Shown here piece by piece: positions 17,001-26,173 of a DNA stretch of 64,000 nt. The position numbers were made by a program, and so were the translations under genes. The notes beneath the pieces were generated by a model. That model was not told where the DNA came from. It did not search any database and saw only the letters and a list, made by a program, of their open reading frames with translations. The stretch comes from Candidatus Poribacteria bacterium (lineage in GTDB: Bacteria > Poribacteria > WGA-4E > WGA-3G): positions 1-64,000 of the forward strand of contig JAGFCA010000039.1 of assembly GCA_022394755.1 (NCBI GenBank), written 5' to 3'. Every line of letters begins with the position of its first letter. Position 1 is the first letter of the stretch.

Positions 17001-18530
17001 ATGACATCTCCTCTGCTCAGTATGCAGTCAATTACAAAAGATTTTCCAGGTGTGCGTGCACTTGATGATGTCAATTTTCAGGTGTGTTCGGGTGAGATTC
17101 ATGCACTCTGCGGGGAGAATGGAGCAGGGAAATCAACACTAATTAAGATTCTCGGGGGAGTGCATCCTCATGGAACTTATGAAGGGGAACTACATATTAA
17201 TGGTAAGACCCAAAGGTTTCGCAATGTACGGGATGCCGAACACTCTGGAATTGCCGTCATTCATCAAGAATTAGCTCTGATTCCAGAGATGTCAGTCGCA
17301 GAAAACATATACCTTGGTAGAGAACCGCAAAAGTATGGCGTAATTGATAAACCCCGCTTATATAAAGAAGCAGGAGAGTTGTTAGCCCAATTTGGATTGG
17401 AGATTCCATTACAAGGACAGGTCTATAAACTTGGTATTGGTCAACAACAACTTGTTGAAATTGCAAAAGCGTTATCCAGAAACGCACGATTGCTTGTCCT
17501 TGATGAACCTACTGCAGCCTTAACCCAGACCGAGGTCGAGATCCTTTATCAGATTCTCGGGCAGTTACGGGAAAAAGGGGTTGCTTGTGTATATATTACA
17601 CATAAATTAAAAGAGGTATTCCAGATTGCTGATCGTGTGACGGTATTACGTGATGGTAAGACAGTCGGCACACAATCTATTGAGGAATGTACAGAAGATA
17701 AACTCATTTCTCAAATGGTTGGACGGGAGTTAACCTCACTATTTCCAGTACGAGAAGCCCCATTGTCATCATCAAAAAATAATGAAGTTGCATTACGAGT
17801 TGAAAACATAAGTACCTATCCTCATGAGCCACCATCTCTAAAAAACATCTCGTTTGAAGTACACCGTGGGGAGATTCTTGGGATAGCTGGACTTATGGGA
17901 GCAGGGAGAACAGAATTAATTAACACTATTTTTGGTGCGAATACTGGTAAATGGGATGGAAATATATACAAGAACGGAATACATGTCAAAATTCACACGC
18001 CAAGAGATGCTATACAACAAGGTATGGCATTAGTTAGTGAAGATCGAAAACGGTATGGACTCATTTTAGATGACGATGTTGTTCAGAACATGACACTGGC
18101 AAATCTAACTTCGGCAGGAGAAATCACATCACTTGGCATCATAAATCGTAGTGTGTCGTATCGCAAAAGTAAAGAATATGTTGAATCGCTACGCATAAAA
18201 ACAGCTTCGTATGATTTGCCTGTGAGGCAATTGAGTGGCGGAAATCAGCAGAAAGTTGTTTTAGGTAAATGGTTGATGACGCGTCCAAAAGTTCTGTTCT
18301 TAGATGAACCTACACGAGGGATAGATGTTGGCGCAAAAACCGAAATACATTCTTTGACTGCCCAATTGGCTAATGAAGGTGTAGCTATTGTATTGGTTTC
18401 TTCAGAATTACCTGAGATTTTAGGAATGAGTGATCGAGTCTTGGTATTACATGAAGGTAGAATCACAGGTGAATTTAACAACGACAATTTGACGCAAGAG
18501 GACATCATGCGTTGTGCTACAGGAACGTAA
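17001..18530 (+). CDS. sugar ABC transporter ATP-binding protein (RbsA/MglA type)
   Basis: A 509-residue ATPase with two nucleotide-binding domains in tandem, as in ribose, galactose and xylose importers. Domain 1 has Walker A GENGAGKSTL (about residues 39-48), signature LGIGQQQLVEIAKAL and Walker B LLVLDEPTAAL. Domain 2 has the degenerate Walker A GLMGAGRTELIN, the intact signature LSGGNQQKVVLGKWL and VLFLDEPTRGIDVGAKTE, all family-typical. The permease and sugar-binding genes that normally flank it are missing. Instead its stop overlaps tsaE (TAATG). The substrate is therefore unknown. Confidence 0.88.
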   Translation: MTSPLLSMQSITKDFPGVRALDDVNFQVCSGEIHALCGENGAGKSTLIKILGGVHPHGTYEGELHINGKTQRFRNVRDAEHSGIAVIHQELALIPEMSVAENIYLGREPQKYGVIDKPRLYKEAGELLAQFGLEIPLQGQVYKLGIGQQQLVEIAKALSRNARLLVLDEPTAALTQTEVEILYQILGQLREKGVACVYITHKLKEVFQIADRVTVLRDGKTVGTQSIEECTEDKLISQMVGRELTSLFPVREAPLSSSKNNEVALRVENISTYPHEPPSLKNISFEVHRGEILGIAGLMGAGRTELINTIFGANTGKWDGNIYKNGIHVKIHTPRDAIQQGMALVSEDRKRYGLILDDDVVQNMTLANLTSAGEITSLGIINRSVSYRKSKEYVESLRIKTASYDLPVRQLSGGNQQKVVLGKWLMTRPKVLFLDEPTRGIDVGAKTEIHSLTAQLANEGVAIVLVSSELPEILGMSDRVLVLHEGRITGEFNNDNLTQEDIMRCATGT

Positions 18531-18961
18531 TGGAAAAGGTATTTAGGACAGAGAGTCCGATAGAGACCCAAAATATCGGTGAAGAATTTGGGAAGACTTT
18601 GAAACCTGGGGATGTGGTTGCACTCATAGGCGACCTTGGAGCAGGGAAGACCTGCCTAACCCAAGGGATTGCACGGGGTGTAGGTATCGCGAAGGGTGAA
18701 GTTGTCAGTAGTCCTTCTTATATACTTATCAACGAATACAACGGAAAAATTCCTATTTATCATATTGATTTATATCGTTTGGAAAATATCGCAGAGATAG
18801 CGGATCTCGGTATAGGTGAATACGTGGAGAGTGATGGTATCTGTATTATTGAGTGGGCAGAACGAATGAAAGAAGGCTTGCCCAAAAACTGTATAACAAT
18901 TAATATTACGTGGGAAGATGAAAACACCCGAACCATCAAAATACAACATTCTATACCTTGA
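18530..18961 (+). CDS. tsaE: tRNA t6A biosynthesis ATPase TsaE
   Basis: A 143-residue P-loop ATPase. Walker A is GDLGAGKTCLTQGIARGVG (about residues 35-53), followed by SSPSYILINEY, IYHIDLYRLEN and CIIEWAERM, all diagnostic of TsaE (YjeE). It drives turnover of the TsaB-TsaD complex. I use ATG 18530, which overlaps the stop of the ABC gene as TAATG and follows AGGA; an in-frame ATG 18 nt upstream is less likely. Its last 44 nt overlap the glycosyltransferase start. tsaB is at 4975 in this window. Confidence 0.92.
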   Translation: MEKVFRTESPIETQNIGEEFGKTLKPGDVVALIGDLGAGKTCLTQGIARGVGIAKGEVVSSPSYILINEYNGKIPIYHIDLYRLENIAEIADLGIGEYVESDGICIIEWAERMKEGLPKNCITINITWEDENTRTIKIQHSIP

Positions 18962-20129
18962 TAGCGGTTCTGGAATAGGTGGTGGACAACGCAGCTTACT
19001 ACTCCTGTTGCAGATGTTAGACAAACATCGATTTACTCCTTTTGTTGGCTGTCTTGGAGGGAGTCCATTTGCAGAGGAAGTGACCAAGACCGAAGCACAG
19101 ATCATACCATTAGCGCTTCCTGAAGCACATAATAAGACTGATAAGGTGAAGAGATTCACATTCAAAGATTTATACAACGATTTTAGCCAACTTCGAGTAA
19201 TACCACAACTCCATCGCGTAGTAAAACAGCATTCAATTAATCTTATTCATGCCAATTCCCTTGCTGTAGCCCTCCTCGGTGGAATTGTTGCGAAATTGAA
19301 TGGTATTCCTATTTTGATGCACAAACGATATGCTACATCCTATGGAGTTTTGGACAAGATATGTGAAAAACTGCTCAACCGTGTCATATTGGTTTCCGAG
19401 GCAACAAGATGGGAGTTCGCATCCGCTGCAAAACAGACATTAATATATAACGGGGTTGATTTAGAGACATTCCAAGCCTCTCAGAATGAAGTAGACAATC
19501 TACGGGGTGAACTCTTATCGGAAGATATGAGTCATGTGGAGAGTAGAGGTAAATCTCCGATTCTCGTTGGGGTTGTTACAAGAATAACGCCTGAAAAAGG
19601 TATCCACATTCTGGTTAAAGCTTTATCAGAATTAAAAAAGATAAACTTAGAGGAAACTGTGGATGTTAAACTGCTGATTGTCGGTGGTCCTTATTTTCAG
19701 AAAGATCACGAATATTTAGAATCACTAAAACGGGAAGTAACCGAATTAGGTGTTGAGAATTCCGTGATTTTTACAGGGTTTTTAGCTGATACACGGGTTG
19801 TAACATCATTACTTGATATTGTATTAGTGCCTTCTATCATACCAGAGGCATGTCCACGGACAATCATTGAAGCGATGGCTGTGGGAAGACCAGTCATTTC
19901 AACGCCACTTGGCGGTAGTAAAGAGTTAGTTACACCTGAGACAGGAATCTTAGTTCCTCCAGAAGATCCAAAGGCATTTGCAACGGCAATTAATACACTT
20001 ATAAAAGATAACATAAAGTTAACTAAAATGGGAGATTCGGCACGTCAACGATCTGAAGAATTATTCAGTATCCAGAAGAACATGACATTAACAGAGTCCG
20101 TGTATACTGAATTATTGACATTATGTTGA
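18918..20129 (+). CDS. GT4-family glycosyltransferase
   Basis: A 403-residue GT-B enzyme. The N-terminal domain begins KYNILYLDSGSGIGGGQRSL with the glycine-rich loop. The C-terminal domain has GVVTRITPEKGIHILVKAL and the donor-binding stretch EACPRTIIEAMAVGRPVIST (E-x7-E motif), then GGSKELVTPETGILVPPEDP. These features fit a GT4 retaining transferase for a cell-surface glycan or glycolipid. The substrate is unknown. The start lies 44 nt inside tsaE, implying translational coupling. Confidence 0.9.
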   Translation: MKTPEPSKYNILYLDSGSGIGGGQRSLLLLLQMLDKHRFTPFVGCLGGSPFAEEVTKTEAQIIPLALPEAHNKTDKVKRFTFKDLYNDFSQLRVIPQLHRVVKQHSINLIHANSLAVALLGGIVAKLNGIPILMHKRYATSYGVLDKICEKLLNRVILVSEATRWEFASAAKQTLIYNGVDLETFQASQNEVDNLRGELLSEDMSHVESRGKSPILVGVVTRITPEKGIHILVKALSELKKINLEETVDVKLLIVGGPYFQKDHEYLESLKREVTELGVENSVIFTGFLADTRVVTSLLDIVLVPSIIPEACPRTIIEAMAVGRPVISTPLGGSKELVTPETGILVPPEDPKAFATAINTLIKDNIKLTKMGDSARQRSEELFSIQKNMTLTESVYTELLTLC

Positions 20130-20364
20130 TAACATGTGCATAACTTTGTTTGAAACGACTAAAATTGCAAATTTATTAACATTTTTTATAGAAAGCGTTT
20201 GTGACAACGCATACCGACAGTTTGAGTTACAGAAATATCAATTTTTTCATAAAAATTCTTTTTGTTGGATTATGTGGATGTCATATATTAACATAGAGTA
20301 ATCTACTTTATGAATTTATTTCGACTATTACTCATGCATAATTCTAAGGTATTGGAGATTTGAA

Positions 20365-21414
20365 ATGGATGGTGGAAGAGGTAAATCAACAAATCCTTCT
20401 CAAGGAACTGAGGTTAGTCAGGGAAGATTAAATCAGGTATCTGAATTTATTGGTGAGGAGGTGTCTGATACATCAAATTGGATTGAGATTTATCGGACTG
20501 CTGATGAATGGGAAATTAAACTAATTCTCGCAACATTGGCTGCGCAACAGATACGGTGTCGTCCCATACAATTAAAAAAGCAACGTCAGACAGCGCTTTT
20601 TGTTGCTCCTGAGCATGAAGTTAGTGCTATGGAATTGGTCAGTCGAATTGATGTCGCAATAGCAGATAATGAAGTAGTAATGCAATCAAAAGAGAAAGCA
20701 GATGCCTTGAAGCAACGGGACATGGCGGCAGTTGTAGAGGAGGACCAACAAGTGGAGACTGAATCTGGTGAAACTATTTTAGCACAAAGAGAAGATATTG
20801 GAAGTGTTGTTCATGTTGAAGGACAAGGGTATGAACTACGGGTTGGACCGGAACCGTATATAACTATTCCAGATCGCGATTGGGAAGAATTTACCGATTT
20901 CAGTGCTCAACGACAAGAATTCGTAATGTTGCTGCGTCATGAATATCCTGCATTATATGATTGGATCCAAGACGAAAAGTTATTATCGGAATTTACACGA
21001 CTCATTGAGACGACATATCAAGATGGATCAATTATTCCAGTTGCACATCGTCAATATATTGAAAATACAGATGAAGATGAAATGGATGGAACGCCTTTCA
21101 ACGGGTTTGCTCAGTTGAGTATAACAGTAGCCGTAATATCCCTTATCACGGTCTTATTTCGAGTTCCTTGGCAGGTTAACGTACTGTTTTTAGTAGTGGT
21201 TGTTTTATCAGCTATCATAGCATTTTTCCAGATTCGAACATCTGTAGAACGTAATTTGGATGAGGAGAAAGAGAAACCGGGTGGTAATATGTTGGCATTC
21301 AGTGCAATTATATTATCCTGCTTAGTGGTTCTGTTTTCTTGGTGGTTGGACCAGCGTCCAGAACCCGAAACACCTGAAAATCTACCTGTAAGAGAGAATA
21401 CAGGAAACCGGTAA
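20365..21414 (+). CDS. DUF2007-like membrane protein of unknown function
   Basis: A 349-residue protein. Residues about 33-90 (NWIEIYRTADEWEIKLILAT then AAQQIRCRPIQLKKQRQTAL) have the look of the DUF2007 putative signal-transducing fold. The middle is acidic and charged. Residues about 248-335 hold two or three hydrophobic helices (LSITVAVISLITVLF, VNVLFLVVVVLSAIIAFF, NMLAFSAIILSCLVVLFSWW). The end is short and Pro-rich. It is probably an inner-membrane protein with a large cytoplasmic domain. It stands alone. A broken copy of its last 230 bp occurs 3.4 kb downstream (24564-24801). Confidence 0.6.
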   Translation: MDGGRGKSTNPSQGTEVSQGRLNQVSEFIGEEVSDTSNWIEIYRTADEWEIKLILATLAAQQIRCRPIQLKKQRQTALFVAPEHEVSAMELVSRIDVAIADNEVVMQSKEKADALKQRDMAAVVEEDQQVETESGETILAQREDIGSVVHVEGQGYELRVGPEPYITIPDRDWEEFTDFSAQRQEFVMLLRHEYPALYDWIQDEKLLSEFTRLIETTYQDGSIIPVAHRQYIENTDEDEMDGTPFNGFAQLSITVAVISLITVLFRVPWQVNVLFLVVVVLSAIIAFFQIRTSVERNLDEEKEKPGGNMLAFSAIILSCLVVLFSWWLDQRPEPETPENLPVRENTGNR

Positions 21415-21543
21415 TGATGTGTACGAAGCTTGAACCGATATTGGTTGCTCACCAAGTAAGACTTAGCAGTACCATTTAAGTTAAAAGAACAGACTTGCTT
21501 GGAAGCAAGCGAATCGGTTGACTTCAAATGGAACAGGTATATG

Positions 21544-21590
21544 TCCATACTTCAAGTGATCGGTTTTGCGTACCTGTGCACAGGTATGGA
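21544..21590. promoter_or_regulatory. nested inverted repeats, possible operator or cruciform
   Basis: TACCTGTGCACAGGTA (21571-21586) is a perfect 16-bp palindrome. TCCATAC (21544-21550) and GTATGGA (21584-21590) form a further inverted pair around it. It lies in the 410-bp gap between the membrane gene and the HAF-repeat gene, about 240 bp before the latter. The rest of the gap shows a 7-bp hairpin at 21494-21509 without a T-run, and nothing else. Confidence 0.35.
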
Positions 21591-21823
21591 TAATTACAGT
21601 TCATAATGAATTGATATGGAATGGGATAATATTTTTTCAAATATGTGTAAATCTCCCAAATAAATCCAAGCATTCACAATGATCCATAGTTTTCTCTATC
21701 CTCCTTTTAAATCTTTTTCAAGTATATTAGCAATAAGCCAACTCCAAATATTAACTTATGGATTAGATATCTGTTCTACGGTTTTGGTTTTTTCAAATTA
21801 ATAATTTAATGGGGAACAAATTT

Positions 21824-24484
21824 ATGAAAAATCAGATAAAAACCAGTATATGTTTTTATTTTTTCTTGTTATTTATGTGTCTTAATTTTTATTTTAATCT
21901 AAGCACCGATGCACAGAGCCGTGCATCGGCCAGTGATAACTATACTTTTGAGACCATCAACGTGCCAGGTGTAGACTTTTTAGCAGTAACAGCAAGTAGC
22001 GATCTTGAAGACTACGCCGGCAACACGCCAAGTGCTGATGGTGAAAAAATGGTTGGCTTTACGCTCATTGATGGCGTGTTTACTATCCATGAATTCCCTG
22101 GAGCACAAGGCACTTATTTCTATGCACTTGGTAATAATGGCGTAGCAGCGGGACACTATCAAGGCATCGATGGACTTTACCACGGAGTCATCTTAGGAGA
22201 AGATGGTGAATTACGCCAATACGATTTTCCAGGGGCTGTCGAAACACAAATCTTCGGGTATAGCGATTCTACTGGAAAACTAACGGGTAATTTTATTGGG
22301 ACTGATGGTGTTCGCAGAGGGTTCTCTGGGGACACAATCGTTGAGTATCCCGGCGCATCGGAAACTTATGCCGATTTTGTCAGCAGTTCAAATACTCTCG
22401 TGGGTAGTTATGTAGATGCATCGGGAGCATATTATCCATATTTGCGTGGAGCTGGTGGTAGTTTTGCAACGCTCGATCTTCCATACGAAGGAGAGTTAGA
22501 CTACTTTTTTCTCCATGGACTCAACGATGGACTGATTGCTGTTGGTCGTGCCAAACCAGTGGAAGGTGTCCCACTTACTTATGTCGGCAATCCTCTCAAT
22601 TTACAAGAATTACGGGTTCCAGAGAGCATGGGCACTGAGGGATGGAATATTAATCAAGATGGTTCTGTTGTTGGACACTACGATACAGCAGATGGACGCA
22701 GACACGGATTCATTGCAACACCAAAAATCACTGTTCCAAGCGTCAGCAGACGCTTTGGTGCGGCTCCTGGTTATACATTTGTAAGTATTGATGTTCCGGG
22801 TGTAGATTTCTTAGCATTGACTGCAAGTAGTGACTTTGAGGACTACGCCGGCTATACACGAAGTGTCGATGGAGAAAAAGAGGTCGCCTTTACGTTGATT
22901 GATGGGGTATTTACAACCTATGAGTTCCCTGGCTCACAGAAAACGCATTTCTATGCACTCAGTAATAATGGGAATGCCGCTGGACACTACGAAGATGGCG
23001 AAGGACTGTATCACGGTGTCGTCTTAGAAGATGGTGTATTACGGCAATATGATTTCACGGGGGCTGTGGAAACGGAGATTTACGGTATTAGTGATGCGAC
23101 AGGTGCGCTAACAGGAAATTTTATAGATGAATCAGGTGTTCGTCGTGGGTTTTCAGGAGATACTATAGTAGAGGTGCCAGGTGCATCGGTGACTTATTCT
23201 GATTTTGTGAGTTGGACAGGTCATATCGTCGGTAGTTATGCTGATGCTGCAGGCATATATCATGCCTACATGCGTAGCGTGACCGGTAGTTTTTTATATA
23301 TTGACCTTCCAGCGGCACTAAATCTGGAATACTTTTTTCTCCACGGTCTTACCGAGTCAAGAAGTGTCGTTGGGAGAGCGAAAGAGGTGGGTGATAAACC
23401 ACGTACTTATGTCGGACACCCCCTCAATCTACGTGAGTTGTACTTTCCCGGTAGTGTTAGCACGGAGGGTTGGAATATCAATCAGGATGGATCCGTTGTA
23501 GGTCACTACGACTCACTGGATGGACGTAGACATGGATTTATCGCCAAACCCACTGATAAGGAAGAAGGTGATGCTTATAGCAACGTTTTTAATATGACGT
23601 TGAGCAAAGGATTGAACATGCTTTCTTTGCCATTAGCATTACCTGAACCAATGACTGCAAAATCACTTGCTGGTATAACGGGTGCGACTGTTGTTATAGC
23701 ACTTGATGCTGAAAAACAAAGTTTTATCGGTTGGACACCAAGTGCACCTGACCATGGATTTCCAATTGAAGGTGGAGAGGGGTATATTGTGAATGTACCA
23801 GAGGCACGTAATTTTGCCTTCGTCGGATCACGCTGGGAAAATCAGCCTCATCAAACCGCATCTGCCCCAGCCATATCCAAGGAGAAAGAAACTTGGGCAT
23901 TTGTTGTTAGTGGAAAATTAGATGGTACACAGAAATACAATGGCTATCATATTACAGTCCGAAACACACGGACAAATACCATCATGACAACACAAGTCAG
24001 TGATAACTACTTCGCGGCTGCAACTGCCGACCTTTCATATCGGAGTGTAGTGCATGTAGGCGATACACTTGAAGTGACCGTCACTGACAACAATGGGAAT
24101 GTTGCTTCTGAGAAGTTTAGTTTTCAAGTGACACCTAACAATCTGTTAGACGCAGTTCTATCTGTCAATCTTGATAGTATTGGTAAACCAACGCAGAATC
24201 AGTTGTTGCAGAACTATCCAAACCCGTTTAACCCAGAAACGTGGATTCCGTATCAACTTTCAGTTGCTGCACCAGTCTCCATTTCAATTTATGATGCAAC
24301 AGGTGTGGTTATTCGAACACTTACTATCGGCTATCAATCTGAGGGATTCTATCATAACCGTGGTCGCTCTGCCTATTGGGATGGCAGAAATTCTTTAGGT
24401 GAAAGAGTGGCAAGTGGTATTTATTTCTATCAGTTGACAACACCTACTTTCCAGCAAACGCGTCGACTGATTATCATAAAATAG
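21824..24484 (+). CDS. secreted HAF-repeat protein with two duplicated halves and a C-terminal FlgD-like domain
   Basis: A protein of about 886 residues with a signal peptide (MKNQIKTSICFYFFLLFMCL at the start, cut near residue 30). Residues about 40-305 and 315-590 are two copies of one module (INVPGVDFLAVTASSDLEDY versus IDVPGVDFLALTASSDFEDY). Each is full of G-N-x-x-G-x-x-x-G-H-Y and N-Q-D-G-S-V-V-G-H-Y motifs typical of HAF-type extracellular repeats, likely a beta-propeller. Then follow a linker domain and a C-terminal 85-residue domain with NPFNPETWIPYQL and YWDGRNSLGERVASGIYFYQ, a FlgD-Ig/secretion-type tail common in Poribacteria. I prefer ATG 21824 (GGGGAAC upstream) over 21809. The substrate or role is unknown. 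Confidence 0.8.
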   Translation: MKNQIKTSICFYFFLLFMCLNFYFNLSTDAQSRASASDNYTFETINVPGVDFLAVTASSDLEDYAGNTPSADGEKMVGFTLIDGVFTIHEFPGAQGTYFYALGNNGVAAGHYQGIDGLYHGVILGEDGELRQYDFPGAVETQIFGYSDSTGKLTGNFIGTDGVRRGFSGDTIVEYPGASETYADFVSSSNTLVGSYVDASGAYYPYLRGAGGSFATLDLPYEGELDYFFLHGLNDGLIAVGRAKPVEGVPLTYVGNPLNLQELRVPESMGTEGWNINQDGSVVGHYDTADGRRHGFIATPKITVPSVSRRFGAAPGYTFVSIDVPGVDFLALTASSDFEDYAGYTRSVDGEKEVAFTLIDGVFTTYEFPGSQKTHFYALSNNGNAAGHYEDGEGLYHGVVLEDGVLRQYDFTGAVETEIYGISDATGALTGNFIDESGVRRGFSGDTIVEVPGASVTYSDFVSWTGHIVGSYADAAGIYHAYMRSVTGSFLYIDLPAALNLEYFFLHGLTESRSVVGRAKEVGDKPRTYVGHPLNLRELYFPGSVSTEGWNINQDGSVVGHYDSLDGRRHGFIAKPTDKEEGDAYSNVFNMTLSKGLNMLSLPLALPEPMTAKSLAGITGATVVIALDAEKQSFIGWTPSAPDHGFPIEGGEGYIVNVPEARNFAFVGSRWENQPHQTASAPAISKEKETWAFVVSGKLDGTQKYNGYHITVRNTRTNTIMTTQVSDNYFAAATADLSYRSVVHVGDTLEVTVTDNNGNVASEKFSFQVTPNNLLDAVLSVNLDSIGKPTQNQLLQNYPNPFNPETWIPYQLSVAAPVSISIYDATGVVIRTLTIGYQSEGFYHNRGRSAYWDGRNSLGERVASGIYFYQLTTPTFQQTRRLIIIK

Positions 24485-25099
24485 TGTACATATTAATATA
24501 ACTATTTAGACAGATCAGTCCTCATCACCCTATTATACGTGACGGGTCTCTGAGTCCATCATTGTTATTAGTCGTAGTCGTTTTATCAGCTATTATTGTA
24601 TTTTTCAGATTCGAACATCTGTAGAACGCAATATGGATGAGGAAAAGAGAAACCAAGTGGGAATATGTTAGCATTCAGTGCTATTATTCTATCGTGTTTG
24701 GTGATTCTGTTTTCGTTTTTCGTGGTGGTTGGATCAACGACCAGAACCCGAAACACCTGAGAATCTACCTGTAAGAGAGAATACAGGAAACCGGTAATGA
24801 GGAAATAGTGAGATTTTAGTAATAGTTAACTAGCTATTTGTTGCTATTGGTGCGTCTGTAGAAAGATGATGTGTCGGAACCGTAATAGGTTTATGAATTA
24901 ACATAAAATAAGTTTAAAGCATATCATTGCATAGTTGTAAGAGTCATATTCAGTGGCTAGAGAATAAGAATAAGGATTTATGTGATTTCTCAACATGTTT
25001 GAGCATAGGATAACCATGAAGTAGTTTAGTATTTCTGTTGTCCATATAGTTTAAAATAGTGTGACTTAATATGCGATTCTATGTTAAAATAATTGAAAT
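24485..25099. other. gap with one gene fragment, otherwise empty
   Basis: The only recognisable content of these 615 bases is the broken duplicate at 24564-24801. The rest is AT-rich with scattered stops, and I found no clear promoter or terminator. The WD40 gene has no obvious Shine-Dalgarno sequence. Confidence 0.5.
24564..24801 (+). pseudogene. degraded copy of the 3' end of the gene at 20365
   Basis: These bases align along their whole length with 21186-21421, the last transmembrane and C-terminal part of the DUF2007-like gene. Both contain ATTCGAACATCTGTAGAACG, and both end in AGAGAGAATACAGGAAACCG plus GTAATGA. The copy has single-base deletions (TTTTTCAG for TTTTTCCAG) and an insertion near 24715, so the frame is destroyed. 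The HAF-repeat gene lies between the two copies. This points to a past segmental duplication followed by loss, or insertion of the secreted gene with target duplication. Confidence 0.9.
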
Positions 25100-26173
25100 A
25101 TGAAACATACTAATAGCAAACAAGAGTATTTATCAGAGAATGTAATAGCATCATATAAGATAGGAAAAGATGGTGAAAACTACTGGTGTAGGGACATCCA
25201 GTTTTCCTCAGATGGAACTCAATTGGCTGTTATCGCTAATTCTTGGTTTGATACTTCTAACATCAAAGAAATTAGAATCTATAATACGTCCGTGTCTGAA
25301 GAGATTAAAGCATGTATAAGACCTAATGATGAACAAACTTCAATTGCGTTTAGTCCAGATGGGAAAAAGCTTGTAAGTGGTGGTGACAATAAGGTTGTAA
25401 ATCTTTGGGATGTTGACACTGGCAAATTGCTAAAAACTTTTATAGGACATACGCAAAAAATCAACGGTGTTGTATTCAGTCCTGATGGACATACTGTCGC
25501 CAGCGGTAGTCAGGACGGTACAGTTCGTTTTTGGGATATCTTTAATGCTTCACACAAATATCAACAACTTATAGCACCTATCACGAGCATTGAATTTAGT
25601 AATGATGGCACAATACTTGCGGCGGGAGTCGAATTCTCTCGTGAGTGGATGAGTGGCTATTCTATTTACTTGTGGGATGTTGTAAATTATAATTTCCTGG
25701 GTTCTCGGATGGTCCATGTAGGTCGTTCTTGGGGGGTGAATCGTGCGACAATTAGTCCAGATATAAAGACTCTGGCAACTCAGATGTATGGTCCTGTAGT
25801 ATTCTTGTGGGATATAGAATCGGGTGGATTCAAAGACAGTATTGAAGGAGATCGGTACCAATATGGATGTTCTCCCACATGCGTTGCTTTCAGTCCTGAT
25901 GGAAAGTTTCTTGCTACCGGCGGTGGAGCATATCCTTGTGATCGCAGTCCTCCCGATCAGAGCATTGACAATACGGTTTATCTATGGGATCTTAATAATT
26001 ACGAGACCATAGCCAAACTGAAAGGACATACAAGAATTGTTGAATCCATTGCATTCAGTCCAGATGGAAGTATTTTAGCAAGTGTTGACAGAGGTGGAAT
26101 TGTCCTATTGTGGGATATTTATAGTATAGAGAATAATAATACTGAAGAAAAACCCGAGAAGAAATCAATATAA
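25100..26173 (+). CDS. cytoplasmic WD40-repeat beta-propeller protein
   Basis: A 357-residue protein without signal peptide or membrane segment. About seven WD40 blades are visible, marked by F-S-P-D-G and L-W-D (TSIAFSPDGKKLVSGGDNKV, NGVVFSPDGHTVASGSQDGT, CVAFSPDGKFLATGG, ESIAFSPDGSILASVDRGGI). The last blade is complete, then an Asn/Glu/Lys-rich end closes at TAA 26171-26173. It probably acts as a protein-binding scaffold. Its 3' end overlaps the open DarT frame by at least 26 nt, and a one-base shift in the A-run at 26148-26152 would fuse the two. So it may be the sensor or scaffold half of a DarT fusion. Confidence 0.85.
   Translation: MKHTNSKQEYLSENVIASYKIGKDGENYWCRDIQFSSDGTQLAVIANSWFDTSNIKEIRIYNTSVSEEIKACIRPNDEQTSIAFSPDGKKLVSGGDNKVVNLWDVDTGKLLKTFIGHTQKINGVVFSPDGHTVASGSQDGTVRFWDIFNASHKYQQLIAPITSIEFSNDGTILAAGVEFSREWMSGYSIYLWDVVNYNFLGSRMVHVGRSWGVNRATISPDIKTLATQMYGPVVFLWDIESGGFKDSIEGDRYQYGCSPTCVAFSPDGKFLATGGGAYPCDRSPPDQSIDNTVYLWDLNNYETIAKLKGHTRIVESIAFSPDGSILASVDRGGIVLLWDIYSIENNNTEEKPEKKSI

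Noticed and set aside
26146..26173. Classical X-XXY-YYZ slippery heptamer for programmed -1 shift from WD40 to DarT
   Set aside because: The A5 run followed by CCC does not fit the heptamer and no strong stem follows closely. A shift is still possible, but sequence error fits as well.
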